Shown: piece by piece, positions 56,542 through 64,000 of the stretch | Numbering within the stretch: position 1 is the stretch's first letter | Layout: every line of letters begins with the position of its first letter | NCBI GenBank assembly: GCA_002256395.1 | Contig: NKJG01000004.1 | Coordinates: 310,001-374,000, forward strand | Reading direction: 5' to 3' | Length of the DNA stretch: 64,000 nucleotides | Source of the DNA: Bacteroidetes bacterium B1(2017) | GTDB taxonomy: Bacteria > Bacteroidota > Bacteroidia > UKL13-3 | Program-made: the position numbers and the translations under genes | The notes under the pieces: model-generated | What the model saw: the letters and a program-made list of their open reading frames with translations, nothing else | Databases searched by the model: none | Told to the model about the DNA's origin: nothing

Positions 56542-57915
56542 TTATGCTGGTATTACAAGCATAAACCCATTTTCCTTAATTTTGTTTATACCACCCTTTA
56601 CATTTATGATGTTTGTAAATCCATGTTTCTTCATTATAGATGCAGCCATCATACTTCTATACCCACCTGCACAATGTATTAGGTAACGTTGGTTTTTATC
56701 TAAATTAACCAATCTGCTTTCTAGTTTACTTAATGGAATTAATTCTGCACCTTCCATTACGCCAGAGTTCCATTCACTTGGATTTCTTACATCTATAATG
56801 GTATGCATATCAATTCCTAAAATTTCTTCTGGCTCAATTGAATCTACGGTTTCTATAGGTTTGCCCTGAACCAACCAAGCTTCAAATCCTCCTTTTAAAT
56901 AACCATACACATGCTCGTAACCAACTCTAGCTAATCTCAAAATTGCTTCTGATTCTTTGCCTTCATCAGCCACCACAAGTATTGGTTTGGCCTGATCTAT
57001 CAGCGAACCTACCCATACTGCATATTGTCCATTTAAACCTATGTTTATGCTTCCTGGCAAAAATCCCTTTTCAAAGGTATTTGCATCACGTGCATCTAGA
57101 ATTATAGCTCCTTTTACAACTTCTTCCTCAAAGGTTTTTGGGTCAAGGCCAATTGCATTGCGAGCCATTATCTCATCTATATTTTCGTATCCATTTTTGT
57201 TTATACCAGCATCCATAAAGAAGTATTTTGGAGGATCCTCTAATCCTTCGGTAACCTTTAATACAAACTCATCTTTTGTAGCACAACAAAGGGCATAATT
57301 CACTTTCTTTTGGATTCCAATAGTGGTTTGTGTTTCTTTCCCAATATTTTTTCCGCAGGCCGAACCAGCTCCATGTCCTGGATAAATAATAACATCATCG
57401 GCCAATGGCATTATCTTACTTTGAATCGACTCAAATAATAATCCAGCTAAATCTTCTTTACTTAAGTCAGATTTTACAGCTAAATCAGGTCTTCCAACAT
57501 CGCCTACAAAAACGGTATCTCCTGTAAAAACAGAATGGTTTTCGCCTTTTTCATCGCGTAACAACAAGCACATAGATTCTAAAGTATGACCCGGAGTGTG
57601 CAATAATTTTAAACTTATTTTGCCCAATTGAAAAACTTCCTCATCCTCTGCCACATAAATATCATATCCCGCTTGGGCAGTTGGTCCATAAACTATTTTT
57701 GCTCCAGTTTTGCGAGCAAGGTCAATATGTCCGCTTACAAAATCTGCATGAAAATGAGTCTCAAAAACATATTTAATAACAGCGCCTCTGCTTTCGGCTA
57801 AGTCAATATATGGATCTGTTTCTCTTAGCGGATCAATAATGGCAGCCTCTCCATTACTCTCAATATAATAGGCTGCTTCGGCTAAGCAATTGGTGTACAG
57901 TTGTTGAATATACAT
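56542..57915 (-). CDS. CstB-like persulfide dioxygenase-rhodanese
   Basis: A 457-residue cytoplasmic protein. Residues 1-210 form a metallo-beta-lactamase-fold dioxygenase: HFHAD (His54, His56, Asp58), His110, Asp133 and His181 are the metal ligands; GSACGK puts Cys187 beside the site. Residues ~265-350 are a rhodanese domain without the catalytic Cys (VVADEGKES in its place); ~365-455 are an active rhodanese with Cys415 (IHCAGGYRS). This pseudo-rhodanese plus rhodanese order matches Staphylococcus CstB, which oxidises persulfides and makes thiosulfate. It leads the DUF6132-OsmC operon. A promoter with two Crp/Fnr-type sites lies upstream. Confidence 0.88.
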   Translation of the reverse strand: MYIQQLYTNCLAEAAYYIESNGEAAIIDPLRETDPYIDLAESRGAVIKYVFETHFHADFVSGHIDLARKTGAKIVYGPTAQAGYDIYVAEDEEVFQLGKISLKLLHTPGHTLESMCLLLRDEKGENHSVFTGDTVFVGDVGRPDLAVKSDLSKEDLAGLLFESIQSKIMPLADDVIIYPGHGAGSACGKNIGKETQTTIGIQKKVNYALCCATKDEFVLKVTEGLEDPPKYFFMDAGINKNGYENIDEIMARNAIGLDPKTFEEEVVKGAIILDARDANTFEKGFLPGSINIGLNGQYAVWVGSLIDQAKPILVVADEGKESEAILRLARVGYEHVYGYLKGGFEAWLVQGKPIETVDSIEPEEILGIDMHTIIDVRNPSEWNSGVMEGAELIPLSKLESRLVNLDKNQRYLIHCAGGYRSMMAASIMKKHGFTNIINVKGGINKIKENGFMLVIPA

Positions 57916-57935
57916 AGCTTGGTTTTATGTGTTCC

Positions 57936-57965
57936 CAAATATGTTGTTTTCCTCAATAAAAACAA
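57936..57965 (-). promoter_or_regulatory. Promoter of the CstB-like operon
   Basis: On the minus strand a TTG (57963-57965) is followed after 19 bases by CATATTTG (57936-57943), one mismatch from TAnnTTTG. The transcription start would be near 57932, about 17 bases before ATG at 57915. Confidence 0.55.
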
Positions 57966-57979
57966 GTGATGCGCATCAC
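57966..57979. promoter_or_regulatory. Crp/Fnr-type site 1 (proximal)
   Basis: GTGATGCGCATCAC is a perfect 14-base palindrome fitting both GTGA-N6-TCAC (Crp) and TGAT-N4-ATCA (Fnr). It adjoins the -33 TTG and is centred about 40.5 bases upstream of the predicted start, the class II activator position. Confidence 0.6.
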
Positions 57980-57987
57980 CACAAACG

Positions 57988-58001
57988 CTGATTAAAATCA
58001 G
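57988..58001. promoter_or_regulatory. Crp/Fnr-type site 2 (distal)
   Basis: CTGATTAAAATCAG has perfect CTGAT/ATCAG arms and the TGAT-N4-ATCA core. Its centre is exactly 22 bases from site 1 (two helical turns), so both sites face the same side; it would sit at about -62.5 of the CstB-like promoter. It could also act on the glycosyltransferase gene at 58064. Confidence 0.55.
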
Positions 58002-58063
58002 TTCTTAAGGCCTTATTTTGGCTTAATTGAATGTTCAAAAATTAAAATACCTATCTTGCCCCC

Positions 58064-59194
58064 ATGAAGATAGGGTTTGATGCCAAACGTATTTTTTATA
58101 ACCAAACGGGACTAGGAAATTATTCGCGCTCTTTGGTGCAAGGTTTGGTTCAGCAATACCATTCAAGTGAGTTCCATTTGTATACTCCTGGTGTTAAATT
58201 ATTCCCCGACTTTTTAAGTCATCAAAAAAATGTTCATCGCCATTTACCCAGCGGCTTAATCAATTCAAAATTTTCATCCAATTGGCGTTCAAACAATTTA
58301 GTACCCGATTTAATTCGCGACGAAATTGAGGTTTTTCACGGCTTAAGTAATGAACTCCCAAAAGGAATTGAAACCACCCAAATTAAAAGCATTGCTACCA
58401 TTCACGATTTAATCTTTCTTCATTTTCCTAAGCAATATCCTTGGCTCGACCTACAAATTTATAAACGCAAATTTGCCTCTGCTATTAACAGAGCGGATAT
58501 GGTAATTGCTACAAGCCAAAATACACGAAAGGATATTCTTAGTTTTTATGGCTGTTCACCCGAAAAAGTAAATGTGGTGTATCAAGATTGCGATCCTGTT
58601 TTTTCATTACCAATAGATGAGGCAAAATTGGTGCAGGTTAAAAGTAAATATGGGCTGAACCAAAACTTTATTTTAAGTGTGGGAACCCTAGAAAATAGGA
58701 AAAATCACCTTCGTTTACTTCAGGCTTTTGAACAAGCAAATCTCAAAAATATGGATATAGTGTTTGTAGGTAAAAAGGCAGATGCATATCCAGAATTGCT
58801 AAAATTTGTCGAAGAAAAGAAGCTTGGCTCAAGGATTCATTTTATTCATCAGGTTTCCTTTCAAGATTTACCTGTTATTTATAAATTGGCTAGAGCTGCC
58901 GTTTATATTAGTACCTACGAAGGTTTTGGGATACCTGTTTTGGAAGCCATGCGAGTTGGAACCCCTGTTTTAGCCTCCTCCACAAGTTCTATTGCTGAAG
59001 TTGGCGGTAAGGCAGCCTATTTGGTTGACCCAACTGATGTTTCAGCTATTTGTGATGGCCTATTAGAACTTAATCAAAATGAAAGTCTCCGAGAAAGTTT
59101 GCTTCAAAACATGCCTGCACATCTTAAGCAATTTAACTCCACCACCTTATGCCAACAAACCATGCTTTTGTATGAAAGTATGGTAAAGCAATAG
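58064..59194 (+). CDS. Glycosyltransferase, GT4 (family 1) type
   Basis: A 376-residue GT-B-fold enzyme. The N-terminal domain begins MKIGFDAKRIFYNQTGLGNYSR with the glycine-rich GLGNYSRSL segment; the linker region IATIHDLIFLHFP is typical of mannosyltransferase-type GT4. The C-terminal domain has VGTLENRKN and the donor-binding ExxE motif in YEGFGIPVLEAM. No signal peptide is visible, so it works at the cytoplasmic face. The sugar is unknown. It starts a run of plus-strand genes and is divergent from the CstB-like operon. Confidence 0.9.
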   Translation: MKIGFDAKRIFYNQTGLGNYSRSLVQGLVQQYHSSEFHLYTPGVKLFPDFLSHQKNVHRHLPSGLINSKFSSNWRSNNLVPDLIRDEIEVFHGLSNELPKGIETTQIKSIATIHDLIFLHFPKQYPWLDLQIYKRKFASAINRADMVIATSQNTRKDILSFYGCSPEKVNVVYQDCDPVFSLPIDEAKLVQVKSKYGLNQNFILSVGTLENRKNHLRLLQAFEQANLKNMDIVFVGKKADAYPELLKFVEEKKLGSRIHFIHQVSFQDLPVIYKLARAAVYISTYEGFGIPVLEAMRVGTPVLASSTSSIAEVGGKAAYLVDPTDVSAICDGLLELNQNESLRESLLQNMPAHLKQFNSTTLCQQTMLLYESMVKQ

Positions 59195-59228
59195 CTAAAT
59201 AAATTAGGGAAAGGCTTAAATTCGCACT

Positions 59229-60638
59229 GTGAAAATAGAACTAAAGGATGCCGTATTTAAAGAAATAAGCCGCTTAGCCTCCCAATTAAATGTGGAAGCT
59301 TTTGTTATTGGTGGCTTTGTGCGCGACATCTTTTTAAAGCGAGAATCAAAAGATATTGATATCGTGGTGGTTGGAGATGGAATTGCTTTTGCCCAAGCAT
59401 TTGCAGAATTGGTTCCAGAAAAAACCGACTTTGCCGTATTCAAGAATTTTGGCACCGCAATGGTTAAAACCCGCAATTGGGAAATAGAATTTGTAGGTGC
59501 CCGACGAGAAAGTTATAGCCGCGAAAGTCGCAAACCAGCCGTTATTCCTGGTACCATCCGTGATGACCAATTGCGAAGAGATTTTACCATTAATGCGCTC
59601 GCTATTAGTTTAAACAAAAATACCTTGTATGAGGTAGTAGATCCTTTTGAGGGCATTTCAGATATCGAAAACAAAATCATTCGCACTCCACTTGAGCCCG
59701 AAATAACCTTCGACGACGATCCTTTGAGAATGATGCGTGCTGTTCGATTTTCTTCTCAACTCAAATTTAATATTGAATACCATACCTTCGAAGCTATTAA
59801 AACACATGCCAACAGAATTAGCATTGTTTCAATGGAACGGGTAAACGAAGAGCTCAATAAAATTATGATGAGCTCTAAACCAAGTATTGGTTTTAATGCA
59901 CTCTTCGAAAGCGGATTGTTGAAACTCATTTTCCCCGAATTACATGCCATGCATGGTGTTGAAGTTATTAAAGGAAAAGCTCATAAAGACAATTTTTACC
60001 ATACCCTTCAAGTACTCGATAATGTTTGTCTCGAAACAGATAACCTCTGGCTTCGGTGGGCAACCCTTTTACATGATATTGGTAAGCCTAGTACAAAAAG
60101 GTTTATTGATTCGGAAGGTGGTTGGACTTTTCATGGGCACGAAGACCGCGGAGGAAGAATGGTCTCAAAAATATTTAGAAAATTAAAGCTCCCTCTCAAC
60201 GAAAAAATGAAATATGTTGAGAAATTAGTTTCCTTACATCATAGGCCAAAAGTACTTGCCGAGGAGGGGATTACAGATTCTGCTATACGAAGATTAATTG
60301 TAGATGCCGGCGATGATTTGGATGATTTATTTACGCTTTGCCGAGCCGACATGACCAGCAAAAATGCAGAGAAAATTAGACTTTTTAGAAGCAACCTTCA
60401 CAAGGTTCAACTTTTGGTTAGGGAAGTTGAAGAACGTGATGCGCTAAGAAATTGGCAGCCTCCAGTTACAGGTGAAGATATTATGAAACACTTTAATTTA
60501 AGTCCTTGCCGTCAAGTTGGCCAAATTAAAGAAGAATTGCGCGAAGCCATTCTAGATGGATTGGTGGCAAACAATTACGATGAAGCATTTGCCAAAATGA
60601 TAGAAATTGGTGAACGTATTTTAAACTCAAAAACTTAA
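59229..60638 (+). CDS. cca: CCA tRNA nucleotidyltransferase, HD-domain type
   Basis: A 469-residue class II nucleotidyltransferase that adds or repairs the tRNA 3' CCA end. The catalytic GGFVRD and DIDIV (Asp carboxylates) occur in the first 60 residues; RRDFTINALA and DDDPLRMMRAVRF are the downstream conserved motifs, and an HD domain follows (LLHDIGKPSTK, HGHEDRGG). GTG at 59229 is the start, with no good ATG nearby. It lies 34 bases after the GT4 gene and is probably cotranscribed with it. Poly(A) polymerase is the alternative, but the HD domain favours CCA addition. Confidence 0.92.
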   Translation: MKIELKDAVFKEISRLASQLNVEAFVIGGFVRDIFLKRESKDIDIVVVGDGIAFAQAFAELVPEKTDFAVFKNFGTAMVKTRNWEIEFVGARRESYSRESRKPAVIPGTIRDDQLRRDFTINALAISLNKNTLYEVVDPFEGISDIENKIIRTPLEPEITFDDDPLRMMRAVRFSSQLKFNIEYHTFEAIKTHANRISIVSMERVNEELNKIMMSSKPSIGFNALFESGLLKLIFPELHAMHGVEVIKGKAHKDNFYHTLQVLDNVCLETDNLWLRWATLLHDIGKPSTKRFIDSEGGWTFHGHEDRGGRMVSKIFRKLKLPLNEKMKYVEKLVSLHHRPKVLAEEGITDSAIRRLIVDAGDDLDDLFTLCRADMTSKNAEKIRLFRSNLHKVQLLVREVEERDALRNWQPPVTGEDIMKHFNLSPCRQVGQIKEELREAILDGLVANNYDEAFAKMIEIGERILNSKT

Positions 60639-60662
60639 TTCAATTAATTTCCTTTTCAATAC

Positions 60663-61388
60663 ATGATTATAGCAATTTTCTTTATTGCCCATTGGTATTT
60701 ATCCTTGTTTGGGCAAACCTTTTTTTTACATCGTTACTCTGCTCATAAAATGTTTACCATGAGCAAAAATTGGGAAAAATTTTGGTATATTTTTGCTTGG
60801 GTAACTCAAGGTTCAAGTTACTTAAATGCTAGAGCTTACGCCATTCTTCATAGAATGCACCATGCATATAGCGACACTGAAAAAGATCCTCATACACCCC
60901 ATTTTTTCAAGGAAGTATTTAGTATGATGATGCATACACGCGATATTTATAATGGCGTTTTGCATGGAACTATTGAAGTGGAGGATAAGTTTGAACGCAA
61001 TTACCCTGTGTATCCTGCCGTTGATAAAATTGCCGATGCTTGGCTTACTCGTTTAGCTTTTGCCTTTGGATATATTTTCTTTTACATGGCTTTTGCAACT
61101 CAATGGTGGATGTACCTTTTATTGCCAATTCATTTTTTAATGGGGCCGGTTCATGGTGCTATTGTTAATTGGGCTGGACATAAATACGGCTATAGAAATT
61201 TTAATGAAAACGATCAATCCCAAAACACCCTAGTTTTTGATTTCTTGATGTTTGGCGAATTATTTCAAAACAACCATCATCATGCTGGTTCAAAACCTAA
61301 TTTTGCCGCCAAATGGTGGGAGATAGACCCGGTTTACCCAATAATTGTGGTGTTTGATAAAATTGGAATACTTAAATTAATGAGGTAA
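60663..61388 (+). CDS. Acyl-CoA/fatty acid desaturase
   Basis: A 241-residue integral membrane di-iron desaturase. Its histidine boxes are HRYSAH (H-x4-H), HRMHH (H-x2-HH) and NNHHH, with hydrophobic segments at ~1-20, ~110-135 and others. It resembles the short acyl-CoA delta-9-type desaturases of Bacteroidota, which introduce a cis double bond to keep membranes fluid at low temperature. Regiospecificity cannot be read from the sequence. It lies 24 bases after the CCA-enzyme gene. Confidence 0.9.
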   Translation: MIIAIFFIAHWYLSLFGQTFFLHRYSAHKMFTMSKNWEKFWYIFAWVTQGSSYLNARAYAILHRMHHAYSDTEKDPHTPHFFKEVFSMMMHTRDIYNGVLHGTIEVEDKFERNYPVYPAVDKIADAWLTRLAFAFGYIFFYMAFATQWWMYLLLPIHFLMGPVHGAIVNWAGHKYGYRNFNENDQSQNTLVFDFLMFGELFQNNHHHAGSKPNFAAKWWEIDPVYPIIVVFDKIGILKLMR

Positions 61389-61477
61389 TATTTATAAAAA
61401 TTAAACTCCTTGATATTCTTTTGGAAGGGTTGATTTTAACCCAAAAAAATTGAATATTCGCAGTAAGATAAAGCAGT

Positions 61478-62074
61478 ATGGCCATAGTATATAAATTTAA
61501 AGTGTCTTTTGAAGATTACGAAGACATCTCTCGTGTAATTGAAATTAAGTCAACTCAAACTTTCTTAGACCTTCACAAAGGAATCTTGGAAAGCATAAAA
61601 TTTGATGATAAACAATTGGCCTCCTTTTACATGAGTAATGATAGTTGGAAAAAAGGTCAGGAAATTACTTTAGAAGATATGAGCGAAAATGCGGATACTC
61701 CAATTCCCATTATGGCTAAATCTAAGCTGAACCAATTTGTGATCGACCCGCATCAGAAAATCTTATATGTCTATGATTTTATTGAATGCTGGGCCCTTAA
61801 TATTGAACTTACTGGAATTATAAAGGATGAAAATCCTAAAATCACCTATCCTCATTGTGTTAAAAGCATTGGAATGGCGCCTAAACAATACGATAAAGTG
61901 CAGAAGTTTGGTATGGTTGATGACAATGAGTTTGATGAAATAACTAAAAATTATTTGAACCAAACAGATGAAATTCCTGGCGATATCTCCGATGAAGATG
62001 GTGATGGCTTTGGATTGTTTGACGGAGGTGAAGAAGGTGAAGCCGAACAAAGCGAATTTGGCGCGGAAGAATAG
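61478..62074 (+). CDS. Plasmid pRiA4b ORF-3-like protein
   Basis: A 198-residue soluble protein. The MAIVYKFKVSFEDYEDISRVIEIKSTQTFLDLHKGI... start is replaced here by its key parts: VYKFKVSFEDYED, SRVIEIKSTQTFLDLHKGI, and FIECWALNIELTGI match the PF07929-type (pRiA4b ORF-3) fold, whose role is unknown. The C-terminus is a highly acidic tail (DEDGDGFGLFDGGEEGEAE). It is 6 bases from the exonuclease gene (62081), so the two are cotranscribed. A possible TATTCGCA box lies upstream at 61455-61462. Confidence 0.8.
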   Translation: MAIVYKFKVSFEDYEDISRVIEIKSTQTFLDLHKGILESIKFDDKQLASFYMSNDSWKKGQEITLEDMSENADTPIPIMAKSKLNQFVIDPHQKILYVYDFIECWALNIELTGIIKDENPKITYPHCVKSIGMAPKQYDKVQKFGMVDDNEFDEITKNYLNQTDEIPGDISDEDGDGFGLFDGGEEGEAEQSEFGAEE

Positions 62075-62080
62075 AAAAAA

Positions 62081-62854
62081 ATGAATTTACAACTCAATAA
62101 GCCCCTCATTGTTTTTGATTTAGAAACAACAGGGATCAGTATTTCTACAGATAGAATTGTAGAAATAGCCTGTATCAAAGTATTTCCTGATGGGCGTGAG
62201 GAAACTCGTTTAGAACGAATAAACCCAGGTATGCCAATACCTCCAGAAGTAATAGCCATTCATGGCATCACCGATGCAGATGTAGCAGATAAACCAAAAT
62301 TTGCAGAACTTGCACGCGAATTAGCTACCTTTATGCAAGGCTGCGATTTTGCTGGTTTTAACTCCAATAAATTTGATTTTCCAATGTTGGTTGAAGAGTT
62401 CTTGCGCGCAGGCGTGGATTTCGATGTAGAAAACAGAAAGTTTATTGATGCCCAACGTATTTTTCATATGATGGAACCGCGCAATCTAAGCGCTGCCTAT
62501 AAATTTTATTGTGAGAAGAATTTAGAAAACGCTCACAGCGCAGAGGCCGATACACGCGCCACTTGGGAAATTATTCAATCGCAAATTACACGTTACCCGC
62601 AACTCAAAAATACCATTGATGAATTAGGTAAAGTATCGGGTCAAAATAACTTAGTAGACCTTGCAGGCAGAATGATTTATAATGCCGAAGGAAAAGAAGT
62701 TTTTAATTTTGGTAAACACAGAGGCAAATCGGTAGAGCAAATTTTTAAACAAGAACCTGGCTACTACCAATGGATGATGGATAACGATTTCTCTCTCGAC
62801 ACCAAACGCCGCCTAACAAAAATAAAGCTGCGCATGAAATTCGCAACGAACTAA
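62081..62854 (+). CDS. DnaQ-like 3'-5' exonuclease (DEDDh) with DUF3820-type C-terminus
   Basis: A 257-residue exonuclease. The N-terminal domain has VFDLETTGIS (Asp and Glu of motif I), GFNSNKFDFPMLVEEF (Asp of motif II) and HSAEADTRAT (His and Asp of motif III), the DEDDh set. The C-terminal ~60 residues contain FNFGKHRGKSVEQIF and QWMMDNDFSLDTK, matching the DUF3820/exonuclease X-type tail that binds DNA. It is not the replicative proofreading subunit by context. It is in an operon with the pRiA4b ORF-3-like gene. Confidence 0.9.
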   Translation: MNLQLNKPLIVFDLETTGISISTDRIVEIACIKVFPDGREETRLERINPGMPIPPEVIAIHGITDADVADKPKFAELARELATFMQGCDFAGFNSNKFDFPMLVEEFLRAGVDFDVENRKFIDAQRIFHMMEPRNLSAAYKFYCEKNLENAHSAEADTRATWEIIQSQITRYPQLKNTIDELGKVSGQNNLVDLAGRMIYNAEGKEVFNFGKHRGKSVEQIFKQEPGYYQWMMDNDFSLDTKRRLTKIKLRMKFATN

Positions 62855-62887
62855 AACCCATTACCAGCTAACCCGCGACTTTCCTCC

Positions 62888-64000
62888 TTACTTCTCCAAC
62901 ACCTCATACATATCCGCTCTTCTGTCTTTCCAGTTTAAAACCGTACCTGTATTGCGCGCACGTTCTAGTGCTGCTAAGTCTAAATCGGCAATAACAACCG
63001 TTTCAATATTTGTGCTACATTCGCCTGCAATGGCATCTGGTGGAAAGGCAAAATCACTTGGCGTGTAAATACCTGATTGGGCATAATTAATGTCCATATT
63101 ATCTACCGAAGGAATATTACCTATGGTACCTGCTGTGGCAACAAAAATTTGATTCTCAACGGCACGTGCTTGAGCACAAATTTTCACACGCAAATGTCCA
63201 TGCTTTTCATCTGTACTAAAAGGTACAAACAAAATCTTAGCTCCCTTTTGGCAAGCAATTCTGGCCATTTCTGGGAACTCTACATCATAGCAAACATTTA
63301 TAGCAACCTTACCGCAATCGGTATTAAATACCTTTATTTCGTTACCAGGTTTTACTCCCCACCATTTACTTTCGTTGCTAGTAATGTGAATTTTATACTG
63401 TTTTTCAAACGTACCATCACGTTTAAAAATATAGGAAATATTATATAGGTTTTCGCCCTCAACTTGTAAGTGAGTTCCAGCAATTATATTAATATTATAC
63501 TCCATAGAAAGTCTAGAGAACAACTCAATATAATCTTCCGTATACTCATCTATCTTACGAATACTATCCTCCGGACTCATACTTTTATACTCGTGTAAGG
63601 ATAGTAATTGAGTGGTGAATAATTCAGGAAATAATACAAAATCAGATTTATAATTCGAAGCCACATCGGTAAAGTATTCACATTGTTGTGCAAATTCTTT
63701 GAAACCTCTAATCTTTCTCAACTCATATTGAATACAACAGATACGTACCTTTTTCATTAATACGCTGCGCTCGCGTATTTCGGGCACATAATCCAAATTT
63801 ATCCATTCAAGCAATAAGGCATATCCTTCGCTCTCTTGGTCTTCTGGCAAATAGTCTTTTATAATTCGTTGTATGGTAAAACCTTGTGATAACTGAAATG
63901 TAACTACAGGGTCTTTAATCTTTTTATCAACCACACGCTTTATGTAGGCACGTATACCAAAGTCTTTTGAAAATCTGTGAAAATTAGGAACACGACCGCC
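62888..64000 (-). CDS. GNAT acetyltransferase-nitrilase fusion protein, 5' part outside window
   Basis: The frame is open through the window edge at 64000 (371 codons with stop visible), so the first domain is only partly seen. The first ~70 visible residues (KDFGIRAYIKRVV, FQLSNGF-like FQLSQGFTIQRII, YALLLEWINLDY) are the end of a GNAT acetyltransferase. The carbon-nitrogen hydrolase domain follows: FPELF (Glu), YKIHIT (Lys) and VCYDVEFPE (Cys), the nitrilase triad. This is a known two-domain family in Bacteroidota; substrate unknown. It converges on the exonuclease gene. Confidence 0.9.
   Translation of the reverse strand, partial: GGRVPNFHRFSKDFGIRAYIKRVVDKKIKDPVVTFQLSQGFTIQRIIKDYLPEDQESEGYALLLEWINLDYVPEIRERSVLMKKVRICCIQYELRKIRGFKEFAQQCEYFTDVASNYKSDFVLFPELFTTQLLSLHEYKSMSPEDSIRKIDEYTEDYIELFSRLSMEYNINIIAGTHLQVEGENLYNISYIFKRDGTFEKQYKIHITSNESKWWGVKPGNEIKVFNTDCGKVAINVCYDVEFPEMARIACQKGAKILFVPFSTDEKHGHLRVKICAQARAVENQIFVATAGTIGNIPSVDNMDINYAQSGIYTPSDFAFPPDAIAGECSTNIETVVIADLDLAALERARNTGTVLNWKDRRADMYEVLEK

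Noticed and set aside
59217..59226. TAAATTCGCA as a promoter for the CCA enzyme gene
   Set aside because: It ends 2 bases before GTG, has no TTG at -33, and the gene closely follows the GT4 gene, so read-through is more likely.
61427..61442. GGGTT-AACCC hairpin as a terminator of the desaturase gene
   Set aside because: The arms are only 5 bp, and the run that follows is A on the coding strand, not T.
1..64000. tRNA, rRNA, riboswitch, integrase, transposase or att sites
   Set aside because: None was recognised on either strand; gaps between genes are too short and lack the expected motifs.

Overview
The window looks like chromosomal core DNA from a low-GC member of the Bacteroidota, probably a T9SS-bearing lineage near Chitinophagales, Sphingobacteriales or Flavobacteriales. 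The support is: PorQ and a PorP/SprF-type protein; four cargo proteins with type IX C-terminal sorting domains (one type B, three type A); Oar-like TonB receptor, LruC, DUF5686, DUF4294 and PorQ-Cmk families typical of this phylum; promoters of the TTG-N19-23-TAnnTTTG kind; and almost no Shine-Dalgarno sequences. I see no rRNA, tRNA, CRISPR array, insertion sequence, prophage or integrase. No gene-free stretch exceeds 300 bases; the longest gaps are 4549-4775, 652-850 and 16809-17000.

Layout. 1-2592: 3' part missing Fic protein with an unusual periodic operator-like array, then the porQ-cmk pair. 2728-10297: htpG, a secreted LruC lipoprotein, an ABC-F ATPase and a PLP aminotransferase, separated by strong terminators. 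10314-16808: PorP/SprF-type protein plus a 1846-residue type-B T9SS cargo with lectin and FG-GAP modules. 17001-23763: threonine aldolase, then lgt, DUF4294, an Omp85-like barrel, a second barrel, a GT2 glycosyltransferase and rsmG. 23776-37559: two large type-A cargo proteins around a DUF4349 lipoprotein, an M1 peptidase with an apparent C-terminal outer-membrane barrel, a DUF3052-like protein and a second Omp85-like barrel. 37683-48069: exported proteins, GNAT enzyme, pepD, priA, a DUF5686 receptor-like protein, efp, trhO. 48170-55881: soluble PAS histidine kinase, DUF4337 protein plus TonB receptor, a 35-codon membrane microprotein, another type-A cargo protein. 55891-57915: a sulfur-handling operon (CstB-like persulfide dioxygenase/rhodanese, DUF6132, OsmC) with two Crp/Fnr-type sites at activator spacing. 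58064-64000: GT4 glycosyltransferase, CCA-adding enzyme, desaturase, pRiA4b ORF-3-like protein, DnaQ-like exonuclease, and the 3' part of a GNAT-nitrilase fusion.

How it fits together. Much of the coding capacity serves the cell surface: Lgt matures lipoproteins, Omp85-like and TonB barrels populate the outer membrane, and the T9SS genes secrete and attach large modular adhesin-like proteins. The remainder is housekeeping. The points I rate most worth checking are the 71-bp-register TGTTCA array upstream of fic, the tandem Crp/Fnr-type sites on the sulfur operon, the M1 peptidase-barrel fusion, and EF-P with Asn at the position normally held by the modified Lys/Arg. All motif counts were made by eye.
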